A program made the translations under genes and the position numbers. A stretch of 64,000 bases of DNA from Bordetella avium (GTDB lineage: Bacteria; Pseudomonadota; Gammaproteobacteria; Burkholderiales; Burkholderiaceae_B): positions 3,596,001 through 3,660,000 of the forward strand of contig NZ_CP139969.1 of the NCBI RefSeq assembly GCF_034424645.1, in the 5' to 3' direction. Under the pieces are notes generated by a model. The model searched no databases and had not been told where the DNA came from. It worked only from the letters and a program-made list of their open reading frames with translations. Below are positions 36,259-46,660 of this stretch, piece by piece. Positions within the stretch are counted from its first letter, which is position 1; every line of letters starts with the position of its first letter.

Positions 36259-38703
36259 ATGAGTAAGCGTCCGAATTCTTCCAAGCAGGATCAGCCCGCC
36301 CCTGGCGGCTCCATGTTTTTGCGATTTCTGGTCAAAACCAGCATTCTTTTGGGCGGCCTGGCCTTGTGCGGCCTGGTACTGGCCGGCATGGCGCTGGCCT
36401 TGGCCTGGCCCAATCTGCCCGATCTGCACGCCATGACCGATTATCGGCCGCGTGTGCCCCTGCGCGTCTACACCGCCGACAAGGTGTTGATCGGCGAATT
36501 CGGCGAAGAACGCCGCAACGTGCTGCGTTTCAACGAAATTCCCGATGTCATGAAATCGGCGGTGCTGGCGGCTGAGGATGACCGTTTCTATCAGCATGGC
36601 GGTATTGACTGGATAGGCGTGGCGCGCGCCGGCCTGACCAACCTCGTCAAGATGTCCAAGACGCAGGGGGCCAGCACCATCACCATGCAGGTGGCGCGCA
36701 ACTTCTACCTGTCATCCGAGAAGACCTATTCGCGCAAATTCTACGAACTGCTGCTCACCTTCAAGATCGAATCGGAGCTCACCAAGGATCAGATCCTTGA
36801 GCTCTACATGAACCAGATTTACCTGGGTCATCGCGCCTACGGGTTTGCCGCCGCCGCGCGAACCTACTTCGGCAAACCGTTGTCGCAGGTCACACCGGCT
36901 GAGGCCGCCATGCTGGCGGGTATTCCAAAGGCCCCGTCGCGCTTCAATCCGCTTTCTAACCGCCCCCGCGCCGAACTGCGCCAGCGCTATGTGCTGGGCC
37001 GTATGTATTCCCTGGGCTACCTCACCGAGCCCGAATACAAGGCCGCCATGGCGCAGAACCTCGTCTTGAAATCGGCCGAGGGCACGCCCGCAGGCGGTTA
37101 TGCCGTTCACGGAGAGTATGTCGCCGAACTGGCCCGCCAATTGCTCTACGGGGTCTACCAAGACGATCTGTATTCGCGTGGCATCAACGTCTACACCACG
37201 GTGCTCTCCAAAGACCAGGAAGCGGCCTATCGCGCCGTGCGCGACGGCGTGCTGGAATACACTCGGCGCGCGCCTTACCCAGGCCCCGAAGACCAGCTCG
37301 ACATGCCCGCAGGGATCGAGAATAGCCCGCAGGCGCTGGACGACTTTCTGGACGGGGTATTCGACAAATACGCCGATAGCGGAGATCTGCTCACGGGGCT
37401 GGTGCTCTCGGCCTCGCCTAACGAAATCAAGGTGGCGCGCAGTTCGCGCGAGATCATCACCATCAACGACAAAAAAGCCCTGGGAGTGGTGGCGCGCGCG
37501 CTCAATGACAAGGCCAAGCCCGAACAGCGCCTGCAGCGCGGCTCGGTGGTCTATCTCCACAAACTTGGCGACGGCAATTGGGAAGTCATCAATATGCCGG
37601 CGGTGCAAGCCGCCTTCGTAGCGCTGTCGCCGCAAGACGGCGCCATCCGCGCCATGGTGGGCGGTTTTGATTTCTATCGCGGCAACTTCAACCGTGTGAC
37701 CCAAGCCTGGCGCCAGCCCGGTTCGAACATCAAGCCCTTCATCTACGCCGCTTCGCTCGAGCGCGGCCTGACGCCGGGCACCCAGATCTCTGACCAGCCC
37801 TTCGAACTGACCGCCGCGCAAACCGGCTCAAAGGCCTGGAATCCCAAGAACTACGGCAATCAATACGAACCCATGCTTACCATGCGTCAAGGGCTGTACA
37901 AGTCCAAGAACATGGTATCCATCCGCATTTTGCAAGCCATTGGCCCTCAGTATGCGCAGGACTACCTGACGCGTTTCGGCTTCGATAAATCCCGTCAGCC
38001 TGCGGTGCTGCCACTGGCGCTGGGCGCCGGATCGGTCACACCGATGCAGCTCGCGGGCGCCTACGCCGTGTTCGCCAACGGCGGCTATCGCATCACCCCC
38101 TTCCTGATCGATCGCGTGACGGACAGCAACGGCAAAGTCCTGATGCAGGCGCGGCCGATGGTGGCAGGTGACGAAGCCGCCCGCGCCATTGATCCGCGCA
38201 CGGCCTGGGTCATGGACGACATGTTGCGCGGCGTGGTCACCAGCGGCACGGCGGCGCGCGCACGCGCCACGCTCAAACGCAATGATCTGGCCGGCAAGAC
38301 CGGCACGACGAATGAGTCGGTCGATGCCTGGTTCTCCGGCTATACGCCGAGCCTGGTCGCCACGGCCTGGCTGGGTTTCGATCAGCCCAAGTCGCTGGGC
38401 TCGCGTGAAACGGGCGGTGGCGTGGCGATGCCCATCTGGCTTGATTACATGCAGGACGTGCTCAAAGGCGTGCCCGAAGGCAAGCAGCGCCCGAAACCGG
38501 AAGGCCTGCTGGCCGAAAATGGCGACTACTACTTTTCGGAGTTCCCGCCTGGGCAGGCGATTGCCAGCCTGGGCCTGCAAACACCGCCACAAAGCGGCAA
38601 CGATGCCTTGGGCGACTTCCTGAATGGTCTGGACGGACCGCGTGTCTCGCCAGACGCCAAACGCAATTCACAGCAGCCCTGGACTCAGAACATCCAGTTC
38701 TAA
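36259..38703 (+). CDS. mrcA: Penicillin-binding protein 1A (class A PBP)
   Basis: 814 aa from the ATG at 36259. Membrane anchor at about 20-50, GT51 transglycosylase domain with E106 in AAEDDRFYQHGGID and GASTITMQVARNFYLS, an OB-like linker domain, and the transpeptidase domain with S489-x-x-K (SNIK), SKN at 549-551 and KTG at 680-682. It polymerises and crosslinks peptidoglycan in the periplasm. Divergent from aroK, as in many proteobacteria where pilM/mrcA and aroK are neighbours. Confidence 0.96.
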   Translation: MSKRPNSSKQDQPAPGGSMFLRFLVKTSILLGGLALCGLVLAGMALALAWPNLPDLHAMTDYRPRVPLRVYTADKVLIGEFGEERRNVLRFNEIPDVMKSAVLAAEDDRFYQHGGIDWIGVARAGLTNLVKMSKTQGASTITMQVARNFYLSSEKTYSRKFYELLLTFKIESELTKDQILELYMNQIYLGHRAYGFAAAARTYFGKPLSQVTPAEAAMLAGIPKAPSRFNPLSNRPRAELRQRYVLGRMYSLGYLTEPEYKAAMAQNLVLKSAEGTPAGGYAVHGEYVAELARQLLYGVYQDDLYSRGINVYTTVLSKDQEAAYRAVRDGVLEYTRRAPYPGPEDQLDMPAGIENSPQALDDFLDGVFDKYADSGDLLTGLVLSASPNEIKVARSSREIITINDKKALGVVARALNDKAKPEQRLQRGSVVYLHKLGDGNWEVINMPAVQAAFVALSPQDGAIRAMVGGFDFYRGNFNRVTQAWRQPGSNIKPFIYAASLERGLTPGTQISDQPFELTAAQTGSKAWNPKNYGNQYEPMLTMRQGLYKSKNMVSIRILQAIGPQYAQDYLTRFGFDKSRQPAVLPLALGAGSVTPMQLAGAYAVFANGGYRITPFLIDRVTDSNGKVLMQARPMVAGDEAARAIDPRTAWVMDDMLRGVVTSGTAARARATLKRNDLAGKTGTTNESVDAWFSGYTPSLVATAWLGFDQPKSLGSRETGGGVAMPIWLDYMQDVLKGVPEGKQRPKPEGLLAENGDYYFSEFPPGQAIASLGLQTPPQSGNDALGDFLNGLDGPRVSPDAKRNSQQPWTQNIQF

Positions 38704-38713
38704 GTCCAGAAGC

Positions 38714-39043
38714 TCACAGGCGTACCGTCAGCGGTACGCCTGCGGCGGCCGAACACACCTGCGACAAGGCGTCGACAAAACCCGGGCCGCCGCGGGTATC
38801 GTTCCAGCGCTGACCGTCGAAGCGGTAATGAAAGCCACCGCTGCGCGATGCCAGCCACAGCTCCTGCATGGCGGCCTGGCTGTTGATGACAACATGCGTG
38901 CCATCCTCAAAAACCAGGGTGAGGACATTGCCGCTACGATTGGCCTCGATGTCTAGATCCTGTTCAGCGGCCCAGTCATCGGCCATACGTTCAACGCTGT
39001 CGAGCACCTGCTCGACCAACGCAAGAAATTCGGTTTCGGTCAT
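38714..39043 (-). CDS. cyaY: Frataxin-like iron-binding protein CyaY
   Basis: 109 aa from the ATG at 39043, the normal length. Acidic first helix (TETEFLALVEQVLDSVERMADDW) rich in Glu/Asp, then the beta sheet with LTLVFEDGTHVVINSQ, ELWLASRSGGFHYRF and W-N-D-T. Modulates iron delivery in Fe-S cluster assembly. Divergent from lptM with only 31 bases between starts; its 3' end faces mrcA at 10 bases. Confidence 0.95.
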   Translation of the reverse strand: MTETEFLALVEQVLDSVERMADDWAAEQDLDIEANRSGNVLTLVFEDGTHVVINSQAAMQELWLASRSGGFHYRFDGQRWNDTRGGPGFVDALSQVCSAAAGVPLTVRL

Positions 39044-39074
39044 AATCCAACCTGCAACGATTACGGAGTTACCA

Positions 39075-39269
39075 GTGTCCCACAAGGCCTTCAGCCAAAG
39101 GGTTCTTCGCATTGTAGCCACGCTCGCAGCCGCCAGTCTGGTCGCGGCCTGCGGCTACAAAGGACCGCTGTACATGCCGCCCGGCAACTCCGGCGCGAAA
39201 AACCCTGACGCGCAAAAAATCGACAACGAAAATCAGCTCCGTATCCCTCCCAATCCCAGCCTGCCATGA
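39075..39269 (+). CDS. lptM: Small LPS-translocon lipoprotein LptM (YifL family)
   Basis: 64 aa from a GTG at 39075 with GGAG six bases upstream; no ATG fits. A signal sequence ends in the lipobox VAAC with Cys26, followed by the family signature GYKGPLYMPP. LptM assists disulphide maturation of LptD in the outer-membrane LPS translocon in enterobacteria; assignment here is by signature and its place before lysA, next to cyaY. The stop overlaps lysA (ATGA). Confidence 0.85.
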   Translation: MSHKAFSQRVLRIVATLAAASLVAACGYKGPLYMPPGNSGAKNPDAQKIDNENQLRIPPNPSLP

Positions 39270-40555
39270 CCGCGCCCTCCTCTCAGCCCCAACTGGCTGG
39301 CCATCCGCACTTCCATTACAAGCATGGCGTGCTTCACGCTGAAGACGTCGCCCTGGATATCCTGGCGGCCAAACTCGGCACGCCTCTGTATGTGTACTCG
39401 CGCGCGGCCCTGCGCGCCGCCTACGACAGCTATCGTCTGGCCATCGGCGAACGGCCGGTTCTGGTCTGCTACGGCATGAAGGCCAATTCCAACCTGGCTG
39501 TCTTGAAAGAATTCGCGCGCATGGGCGCAGGCTTTGACATCGTGTCGGGCGGCGAACTCAAACGCGTGCTGGCCGTGGGTGGCGACCCTGCCAAGATCGT
39601 GTTCTCGGGCGTGGGCAAGCAGGCGTGGGAAATGCGCGAGGCTCTGGAAGCCGGGGTCAAGTGCTTCAACGTCGAATCCACCGCAGAGCTGCACCGCCTG
39701 TCCAAGGTCGCGCAGGCCACGGGTAAAGTGGCCCGGGTGTCGCTGCGCGTCAACCCGGATGTGGATGCCCAGACTCATCCCTATATCTCTACCGGCCTGA
39801 AAGAAAACAAGTTCGGCATCGCCATCGAAGAGGCGCTCGCAGCCTACCAGACGGCAGCCAGCCTGCCCGGCCTGCAGGTCGTCGGCGTGGATTGCCATAT
39901 CGGCTCCCAGCTGACCGACATCAGCCCCTATTTCGATGCGCTGGACAAATTGCTCGACCTCATCGACCGCATGGCCGAAACGGGCATCCGCATCGAACAT
40001 CTGGACCTCGGCGGCGGCTTGGGCATCCGTTATACCGACGAAGTGCCGCCCTCGCCCAAGGCTCTGCTCGATGAGGTATTCAATCGTCTGCAAGCCCGTG
40101 GCTACGGCCATTTGCATCTGGTGCTGGAACCGGGTCGTTCACTGGTCGGCAACGCGGGTCTGCTGCTCACCACGGTGCAATTCCTCAAACACAACGACGC
40201 CCGTAATTTCGCGATAGTCGATGCCGCCATGAATGACCTGCTGCGCCCGACGCTCTACCAGGCTTATCACGGTGTGCGCCCGGTCGTGCCGCGCGCGGGC
40301 GAAGCACGCGTCTATGACGTCGTCGGCCCGGTGTGCGAAAGCGGCGACTGGCTTGCCAAGGAACGCGCGCTCGCGATCGAACAGGATGATGTGCTGGCGC
40401 TGGAATCCGCAGGCGCCTATGGCATGGTCATGGCGGGCAACTACAACACCCGTGCGCGCGCGGCCGAAGTCATGGTCGACGGCGCGCAATATCATGTCGT
40501 GCGTCAACGCGAATCTTTGGACGACCTGCTGCGCGGCGAGTCCACGCTGCCCTGA
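39266..40555 (+). CDS. lysA: Diaminopimelate decarboxylase
   Basis: 429 aa. PLP barrel with the Schiff-base lysine in VCYGMKANSNLAVL, DIVSGGEL, the glycine loop HLDLGGGLGIRY, EPGRSLVGNAG and the substrate motif GPVCESGDWLAKER. Last step of lysine synthesis, decarboxylating meso-diaminopimelate. ATG overlaps the lptM stop. Confidence 0.98.
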   Translation: MTAPSSQPQLAGHPHFHYKHGVLHAEDVALDILAAKLGTPLYVYSRAALRAAYDSYRLAIGERPVLVCYGMKANSNLAVLKEFARMGAGFDIVSGGELKRVLAVGGDPAKIVFSGVGKQAWEMREALEAGVKCFNVESTAELHRLSKVAQATGKVARVSLRVNPDVDAQTHPYISTGLKENKFGIAIEEALAAYQTAASLPGLQVVGVDCHIGSQLTDISPYFDALDKLLDLIDRMAETGIRIEHLDLGGGLGIRYTDEVPPSPKALLDEVFNRLQARGYGHLHLVLEPGRSLVGNAGLLLTTVQFLKHNDARNFAIVDAAMNDLLRPTLYQAYHGVRPVVPRAGEARVYDVVGPVCESGDWLAKERALAIEQDDVLALESAGAYGMVMAGNYNTRARAAEVMVDGAQYHVVRQRESLDDLLRGESTLP

Positions 40556-40561
40556 GTGAAT

Positions 40562-40591
40562 ACGGCGCTGCCCAGATCAAGGCAGCGCCGT
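40562..40591. terminator. Likely bidirectional terminator between lysA and ccsB
   Basis: Perfect 11-bp stem ACGGCGCTGCC / GGCAGCGCCGT (40562-40572 and 40581-40591) with an 8-base loop, between converging genes. U-tracts are weak on both sides. Confidence 0.65.
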
Positions 40592-40595
40592 GTTG

Positions 40596-41924
40596 TCATA
40601 GCTCGCCGTAAGAGTGCAGGCCAGACAGAAACATATTCACGCCCAGAAAGGCAAAACCAGTAATCAACAGGCCAATCAGCGCCCAATAAGCCGCCATCGT
40701 GCCGCGCAGGCCCTTGATCAGGCGCATATGCAGCCAGGCCGCGTAGTTCAACCACACAATGAGTGCCCAGGTTTCCTTCGGGTCCCATTGCCAGTACGCT
40801 CCCCAGGCATCGGCCGCCCACAACGCGCCCAGCACCGTCGCCACGGTGAAGAAGGCAAAACCGATGGCGATGGCACGGTACATGATGTCGTCAAGCACCT
40901 CCAGCGAGGGCAAGGCTTGCGCAATAGGCCGGCGCGCCAGCAAGATCGCCCCCACCACCACCACGCTCACGCCGCCATAAATCATCCAGGTCGCTGACAG
41001 CCCGTCGGTGCGAAAGACCATCGGCTCTATGCACAGCAGCACGCCAAGCACGAACAACGGTGCGAGACGGGCCCAGGAAGCCGTTTGCCCATGTTGCTTG
41101 ACCAGATAGGCAAAGCCCACCATCGCCGCTAAGGAGAAGGTGCCATAGCCGATGAAATTAGCCGGCACATGCAACTTCATCCACCAACTTTTGAGCGCAG
41201 GGACCAAGGGTTGAATCTGGCCGGCGTCACGCGTGAAGGCATACCAGAGCAAAAACACGGTAGCCGAGGAAATCACCAGCAACACGAAACCGCCCAAGGC
41301 GCGCGTCGCGTACTTGCGCTCGTAATAGAGATAGAAAAGCGCCGTGATCAGTGCGAACAGCACAAACACTTCGTAGAGATTGCTGACCGGAATATGGCCC
41401 AGATCAGGCCCCATCAGATGGCCTTCACGCCAGCGGACCAAGAGCCCGGTCAAACCGGCGAATACGGCGCCCCAGGTCAGCGCCGTGCCCAGCCAGGCGG
41501 CCGTTGGACTCACGATACCAATCCAATAACAGGCTGTGGCGAGCAGAAAAAGCGCGCTCATCCACAAAATGGCCGATTGCGACGAAAACAGATACTTCAG
41601 GAAGAAAACCTGCTCGGCGCGTCCGAGATCCTGCTGATAGAGCAGGATGGCCAGCCCGGCCGCCAGCGCACAGGCGATCATCAAACGGCGCAACGGACGC
41701 CACAGCCATCCCAACCAGGTCAGTGCGGGCACGGTCCCACAGAGAATGATTTGCTCGTAGTAATCCATGGACTGGCTGAACTGCACCAGGGCATAGCCCG
41801 CCCCCGCTGCCAGCAGCAGGAAGAAAACCATATCAGTCCAATCGGGACGGCCCCGCACCTTGCGGCTGTCGCCCGTCTGCGAAAAGCCGTCCTGCCACAT
41901 CTGACCACGAGTGGTGGTGTTCAT
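40596..41924 (-). CDS. ccsB: Cytochrome c biogenesis protein CcsB/CcsA (heme handling)
   Basis: 442 aa, many membrane helices, with the tryptophan-rich heme-binding WWD-type motif AYWQWDPKETWALIVWL near residue 375 and conserved His residues in nearby loops (LHVPANFIGYGTF, the WLHMRL end). With ResB it forms the System II synthetase that moves heme out and attaches it to CxxCH. Its ATG overlaps the resB stop (ATGA). Confidence 0.95.
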   Translation of the reverse strand: MNTTTRGQMWQDGFSQTGDSRKVRGRPDWTDMVFFLLLAAGAGYALVQFSQSMDYYEQIILCGTVPALTWLGWLWRPLRRLMIACALAAGLAILLYQQDLGRAEQVFFLKYLFSSQSAILWMSALFLLATACYWIGIVSPTAAWLGTALTWGAVFAGLTGLLVRWREGHLMGPDLGHIPVSNLYEVFVLFALITALFYLYYERKYATRALGGFVLLVISSATVFLLWYAFTRDAGQIQPLVPALKSWWMKLHVPANFIGYGTFSLAAMVGFAYLVKQHGQTASWARLAPLFVLGVLLCIEPMVFRTDGLSATWMIYGGVSVVVVGAILLARRPIAQALPSLEVLDDIMYRAIAIGFAFFTVATVLGALWAADAWGAYWQWDPKETWALIVWLNYAAWLHMRLIKGLRGTMAAYWALIGLLITGFAFLGVNMFLSGLHSYGEL

Positions 41925-44002
41925 CGTTCACCTCGGGTGGGGCCAATCAGCATGGCCCGGAAACGTTCGAATTCCTGGAAGAAATCCAGGGTGCGCTTCT
42001 GCGACGTCATGGCGGCCTGGATCTCGCTGCCGGACCCATGGGGCTTGATCCAGACCCAGATCCGCCGGTCTCGAATATAGAACATGGCGAAAATGCCCAG
42101 AATCAGCAACAAGCAACCCAGATAGACCGCGTTCTTGCCTGGCGTACGCGCAACCTGAAACCCGCTGGCCTGAATCTGTTGGAAATCGCTCAACGTCAGC
42201 AACACCGGCGCCGGATACAAGGACAGATCTGAAAGCGCCCCCATTGCAGCCTGCTGCCAGGCCGCCGCAGCTTCAGCCTGCGGGCCACTGTCCGGCAGGG
42301 GCGGCAAGTGCTCGCGCTCGCGCATGATGGCGTGCACATCGTACAAAGTGCTGTTGAGCAAACGCAGCACCACGCCCGCCGCACGCTCGGCATCGGCCTG
42401 GCCTGCCCCCGTCTGCAACAGCTCGGATACCGCACGCAAGCCACCCGCAGCAAACGTATCCAAACCCCGGCTGGCCGCAATGGTCAGCGCCTGACGGTCG
42501 GTGCCTGCCGGCAGATTACGCTCCACAAAACGCCGTACCGCCTCCGCCCGCACCTGCGGATCGGCCAGCGCCGCGCGCAGCTTCATGAATTCGCCTGGCG
42601 TGCCGTCGGCATCAGCGGGAATTCGCAGATAGGCGTAGTTCTGTGAAGGGTTGTCGCGTACGCCGGCCAAAATGACCGGCAGGCCATTGAGCTCGACCGG
42701 GGCCATGTACACCCGGAAATCGCGTGACTGACCCGCCTCATCCACCAATTGATATTCGACAACAGGCCCCAGATTACGCAGGCGCTCATTCTTGCGGCCC
42801 GCCGCACTGCCTGTCACGGACGCGACATGGTCCATAAAGCTTTGCTGAGTGGGCTGAGGATCGCCATTGCCGATATCCTCGACATTGATGGGCCGCAAAG
42901 CCGTTATGTTGAGCTTATAGCTATCAGTCTGGTGCCCTGCAATACTGGCCTTCAGATCATTACCTTCATCCACGGTGCCATGCACCGTGAACGTGTCATT
43001 GGCGGCACCACGCAAGGGATAGCCGGTCAGGGTGACCTTGCTGCCGCCATCGGCCAGATTGGCTTGATAGACCGTCACGCCTTTGTAGCACAGCGGCTCA
43101 TTGACCTCGATCAGGCGCTCAAAGGTCTTGCCGGTTTCGGGATCGGTGACCTCCACATGGCTGGCAAAACGGCTAGGCATGCCCGTGGAGTAATACTCCA
43201 CGTCGAACTTCTTGAGCTTGATCGTAAACGGCAAAGGCTGCACAAGCGCCCCGTCGCCCACCATGACCAGCGCGGTATTGCGCTCCGCCCCCTCAGGCAC
43301 GAGCACATTGGCACGGAAACTCGGGTTCGATGGCGAAAGCCGGCCGCTGGGCGGCACTTGTGCAATCAGCATGTTCTCGATGATCGGCTGCTTGCCACCG
43401 AACATGACCTGCAAACGCACCGGCAGCTCACTGTCGAGCAGCCCGCCGATACAGATAATGATCAGCGCAGCATGCGCGCAAACATAACCTAAACGATTGC
43501 TGCTGCCTTTTTTGGCGGCCAGCAGCACGCCCCCCGCATCCTGGCGCTCTCGCACGGCATACCCCTGCCCGCGCAGCAGAGCGCGCACGCGTGTCAAGGC
43601 CGCCTGCGGGCTTTCCTCGGTGATCTGTTGCACCCGCTCGGGAAAGGCGCGCAGGCTGCTCTCACGCACATGCTCGCGAAAAGAGGCCGCATCACGCAGC
43701 ATCTTGGGCGTGTTACGGATCAGACAGATACTGGTGGATAACACCAGAAACGCCATGGTGAGCGGAAACCACCAGCTGTTATAGACATGCCAGAGGGAAA
43801 ACTTGTCGAACACCTCGTACCAGAAGGGTCCGAATTGATCGATATAAGTATTGGCCGGCCGATTCTGCGGCAACACGGTGCCGACAAGACTGGCAATACA
43901 GATGAAAACCAGGAGACTGATGGCAAAACGCATCGAGCCCAGAAGCTCGAACAAATCGCGCAGCAAGCTGGGTGAAGCGGTACGGGTAGCAGTAGCGGTC
44001 AT
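41921..44002 (-). CDS. resB: Cytochrome c biogenesis protein ResB
   Basis: 693 aa. Helices near residues 25-45, 70-90 and 175-195, then a large periplasmic domain (about 200-620) and a last helix LGCLLLILGIFAMFYI. Start block LFELLGSMRFAISLLVFICIAS and GTVLPQNRP are family hallmarks. Works with CcsB in System II cytochrome c maturation. Length fits the long betaproteobacterial ResB form. Confidence 0.95.
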   Translation of the reverse strand: MTATATRTASPSLLRDLFELLGSMRFAISLLVFICIASLVGTVLPQNRPANTYIDQFGPFWYEVFDKFSLWHVYNSWWFPLTMAFLVLSTSICLIRNTPKMLRDAASFREHVRESSLRAFPERVQQITEESPQAALTRVRALLRGQGYAVRERQDAGGVLLAAKKGSSNRLGYVCAHAALIIICIGGLLDSELPVRLQVMFGGKQPIIENMLIAQVPPSGRLSPSNPSFRANVLVPEGAERNTALVMVGDGALVQPLPFTIKLKKFDVEYYSTGMPSRFASHVEVTDPETGKTFERLIEVNEPLCYKGVTVYQANLADGGSKVTLTGYPLRGAANDTFTVHGTVDEGNDLKASIAGHQTDSYKLNITALRPINVEDIGNGDPQPTQQSFMDHVASVTGSAAGRKNERLRNLGPVVEYQLVDEAGQSRDFRVYMAPVELNGLPVILAGVRDNPSQNYAYLRIPADADGTPGEFMKLRAALADPQVRAEAVRRFVERNLPAGTDRQALTIAASRGLDTFAAGGLRAVSELLQTGAGQADAERAAGVVLRLLNSTLYDVHAIMREREHLPPLPDSGPQAEAAAAWQQAAMGALSDLSLYPAPVLLTLSDFQQIQASGFQVARTPGKNAVYLGCLLLILGIFAMFYIRDRRIWVWIKPHGSGSEIQAAMTSQKRTLDFFQEFERFRAMLIGPTRGER

Positions 44003-44084
44003 CGATATGCGGAAAAGGTCGGGCCGACGGAATACCCTCGCGGACGATATGGCCGGGCTCTCACACTGATGCGATGACCGTCAA

Positions 44085-44759
44085 TCAACGCAAGCCTGCC
44101 CCATAGTCTGCCACAGCCTTGATATCGTCGTCGGTCAGACGGCCGGCAATATCCTGCATGACCGGGCTGTTCGAGCGGGCGCCGCTGCGCAACAATGTGA
44201 GTTGCTCTTTGAGATAGTCCGAAAACTGGCCTGCCAGCCGGGGATATTGCGCTGGCAGACCCGCGCCATTCGGGCCATGGCAGGCCGCACAGGCTGGTAC
44301 ACCCCGATCTGCGGCTCCCGCACGCCAGAGTCTCTGCCCAGGTTCGAACAACTCAGGCAGGGCCGCGCTGGCCGGCGCGCTCAAGGCTTGTTGCGCCAGA
44401 TAAAGCGCGATGTCCTGGATGTCGGCCGGGGTCAACGCCTCGACCATCGGAGTCATGACCGAGACCTCGCCATCCGCAGCCATACGCCGAGGCTGCGTCG
44501 CACCGGGCCGAATTTGAAAATCATGCAACTGCCTGGCGAGATACTCGTGAGGCTGCGCGGCAAGATTGGGATAAACCGGGATTTCACTGTTGCCGCCCGC
44601 GCCATGACAGGACGCACAGGCAACAATACCTCGGGAGGGATCGCCCTGATCAAAGAGGCGAGCACCTCTTTCCATATCGGGCTTGGCTGGCGCCGCAGCG
44701 AAAGCCGATGTTGCAATGACCAGCAGCAGCCCCAACAGGCCATTTACAAGCCAGGACAT
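44085..44759 (-). CDS. Periplasmic diheme cytochrome c (c4 family)
   Basis: 224 aa from the ATG at 44759; the much longer frame upstream covers the engB promoter and is not used. Signal peptide ending AFA, then two heme sites: CASCH (48-52) and CAACH (157-161), each with a distal Met region (MVEAL, MQDIAG). Two similar halves as in cytochrome c4, an electron carrier to oxidases. Lies upstream of resB-ccsB, the machinery that attaches its hemes; divergent from engB. Confidence 0.92.
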   Translation of the reverse strand: MSWLVNGLLGLLLVIATSAFAAAPAKPDMERGARLFDQGDPSRGIVACASCHGAGGNSEIPVYPNLAAQPHEYLARQLHDFQIRPGATQPRRMAADGEVSVMTPMVEALTPADIQDIALYLAQQALSAPASAALPELFEPGQRLWRAGAADRGVPACAACHGPNGAGLPAQYPRLAGQFSDYLKEQLTLLRSGARSNSPVMQDIAGRLTDDDIKAVADYGAGLR

Positions 44760-44879
44760 ACAAGCCACGACAACATACGCTTCATGGAGACCTCGGCAAC
44801 TCAGTGTCGAACAGGCGGAGTCGATACGCCACCAGATGCGGTGATGGCTGCGGTTCGAACCGCCAAGAGCCATTGGCCA

Positions 44880-44909
44880 TTGCCACGGTCGGTAACGGGC
44901 GATTATACA
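44880..44909 (+). promoter_or_regulatory. Candidate promoter of engB-hemB
   Basis: TTGCCA (44880-44885) and TATACA (44904-44909), 18 bases apart, about 33 bases upstream of the engB GTG. Good match for a sigma-70 promoter; not tested. Confidence 0.45.
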
Positions 44910-44942
44910 ATAGGGGTTGATATCACCCCCCCAGAACAATCC

Positions 44943-46579
<1,637 letters not shown>

Positions 46580-46596
46580 CGACGGCGGTAAACCAA

Positions 46597-46623
46597 AAAA
46601 TGGCGGCCTCGAGCCGCCATTTT
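46597..46623. terminator. Bidirectional terminator between hemB and dsbD
   Basis: Stem AAAATGGCGGC / GCCGCCATTTT (46597-46607 and 46613-46623) with a 5-base loop; A-run on one side and T-run on the other serve both converging genes. Confidence 0.87.
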
Positions 46624-46660
46624 CATACCCGCCCCCGCCCAAGACGCTGCTGGCGCGCGC

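Noticed and set aside
44846..44866. tRNA T-loop-like GGTTCGAACC
   Set aside because: No acceptor stem, anticodon arm or CCA nearby; part of an inverted GCGGTT/AACCGC by chance.
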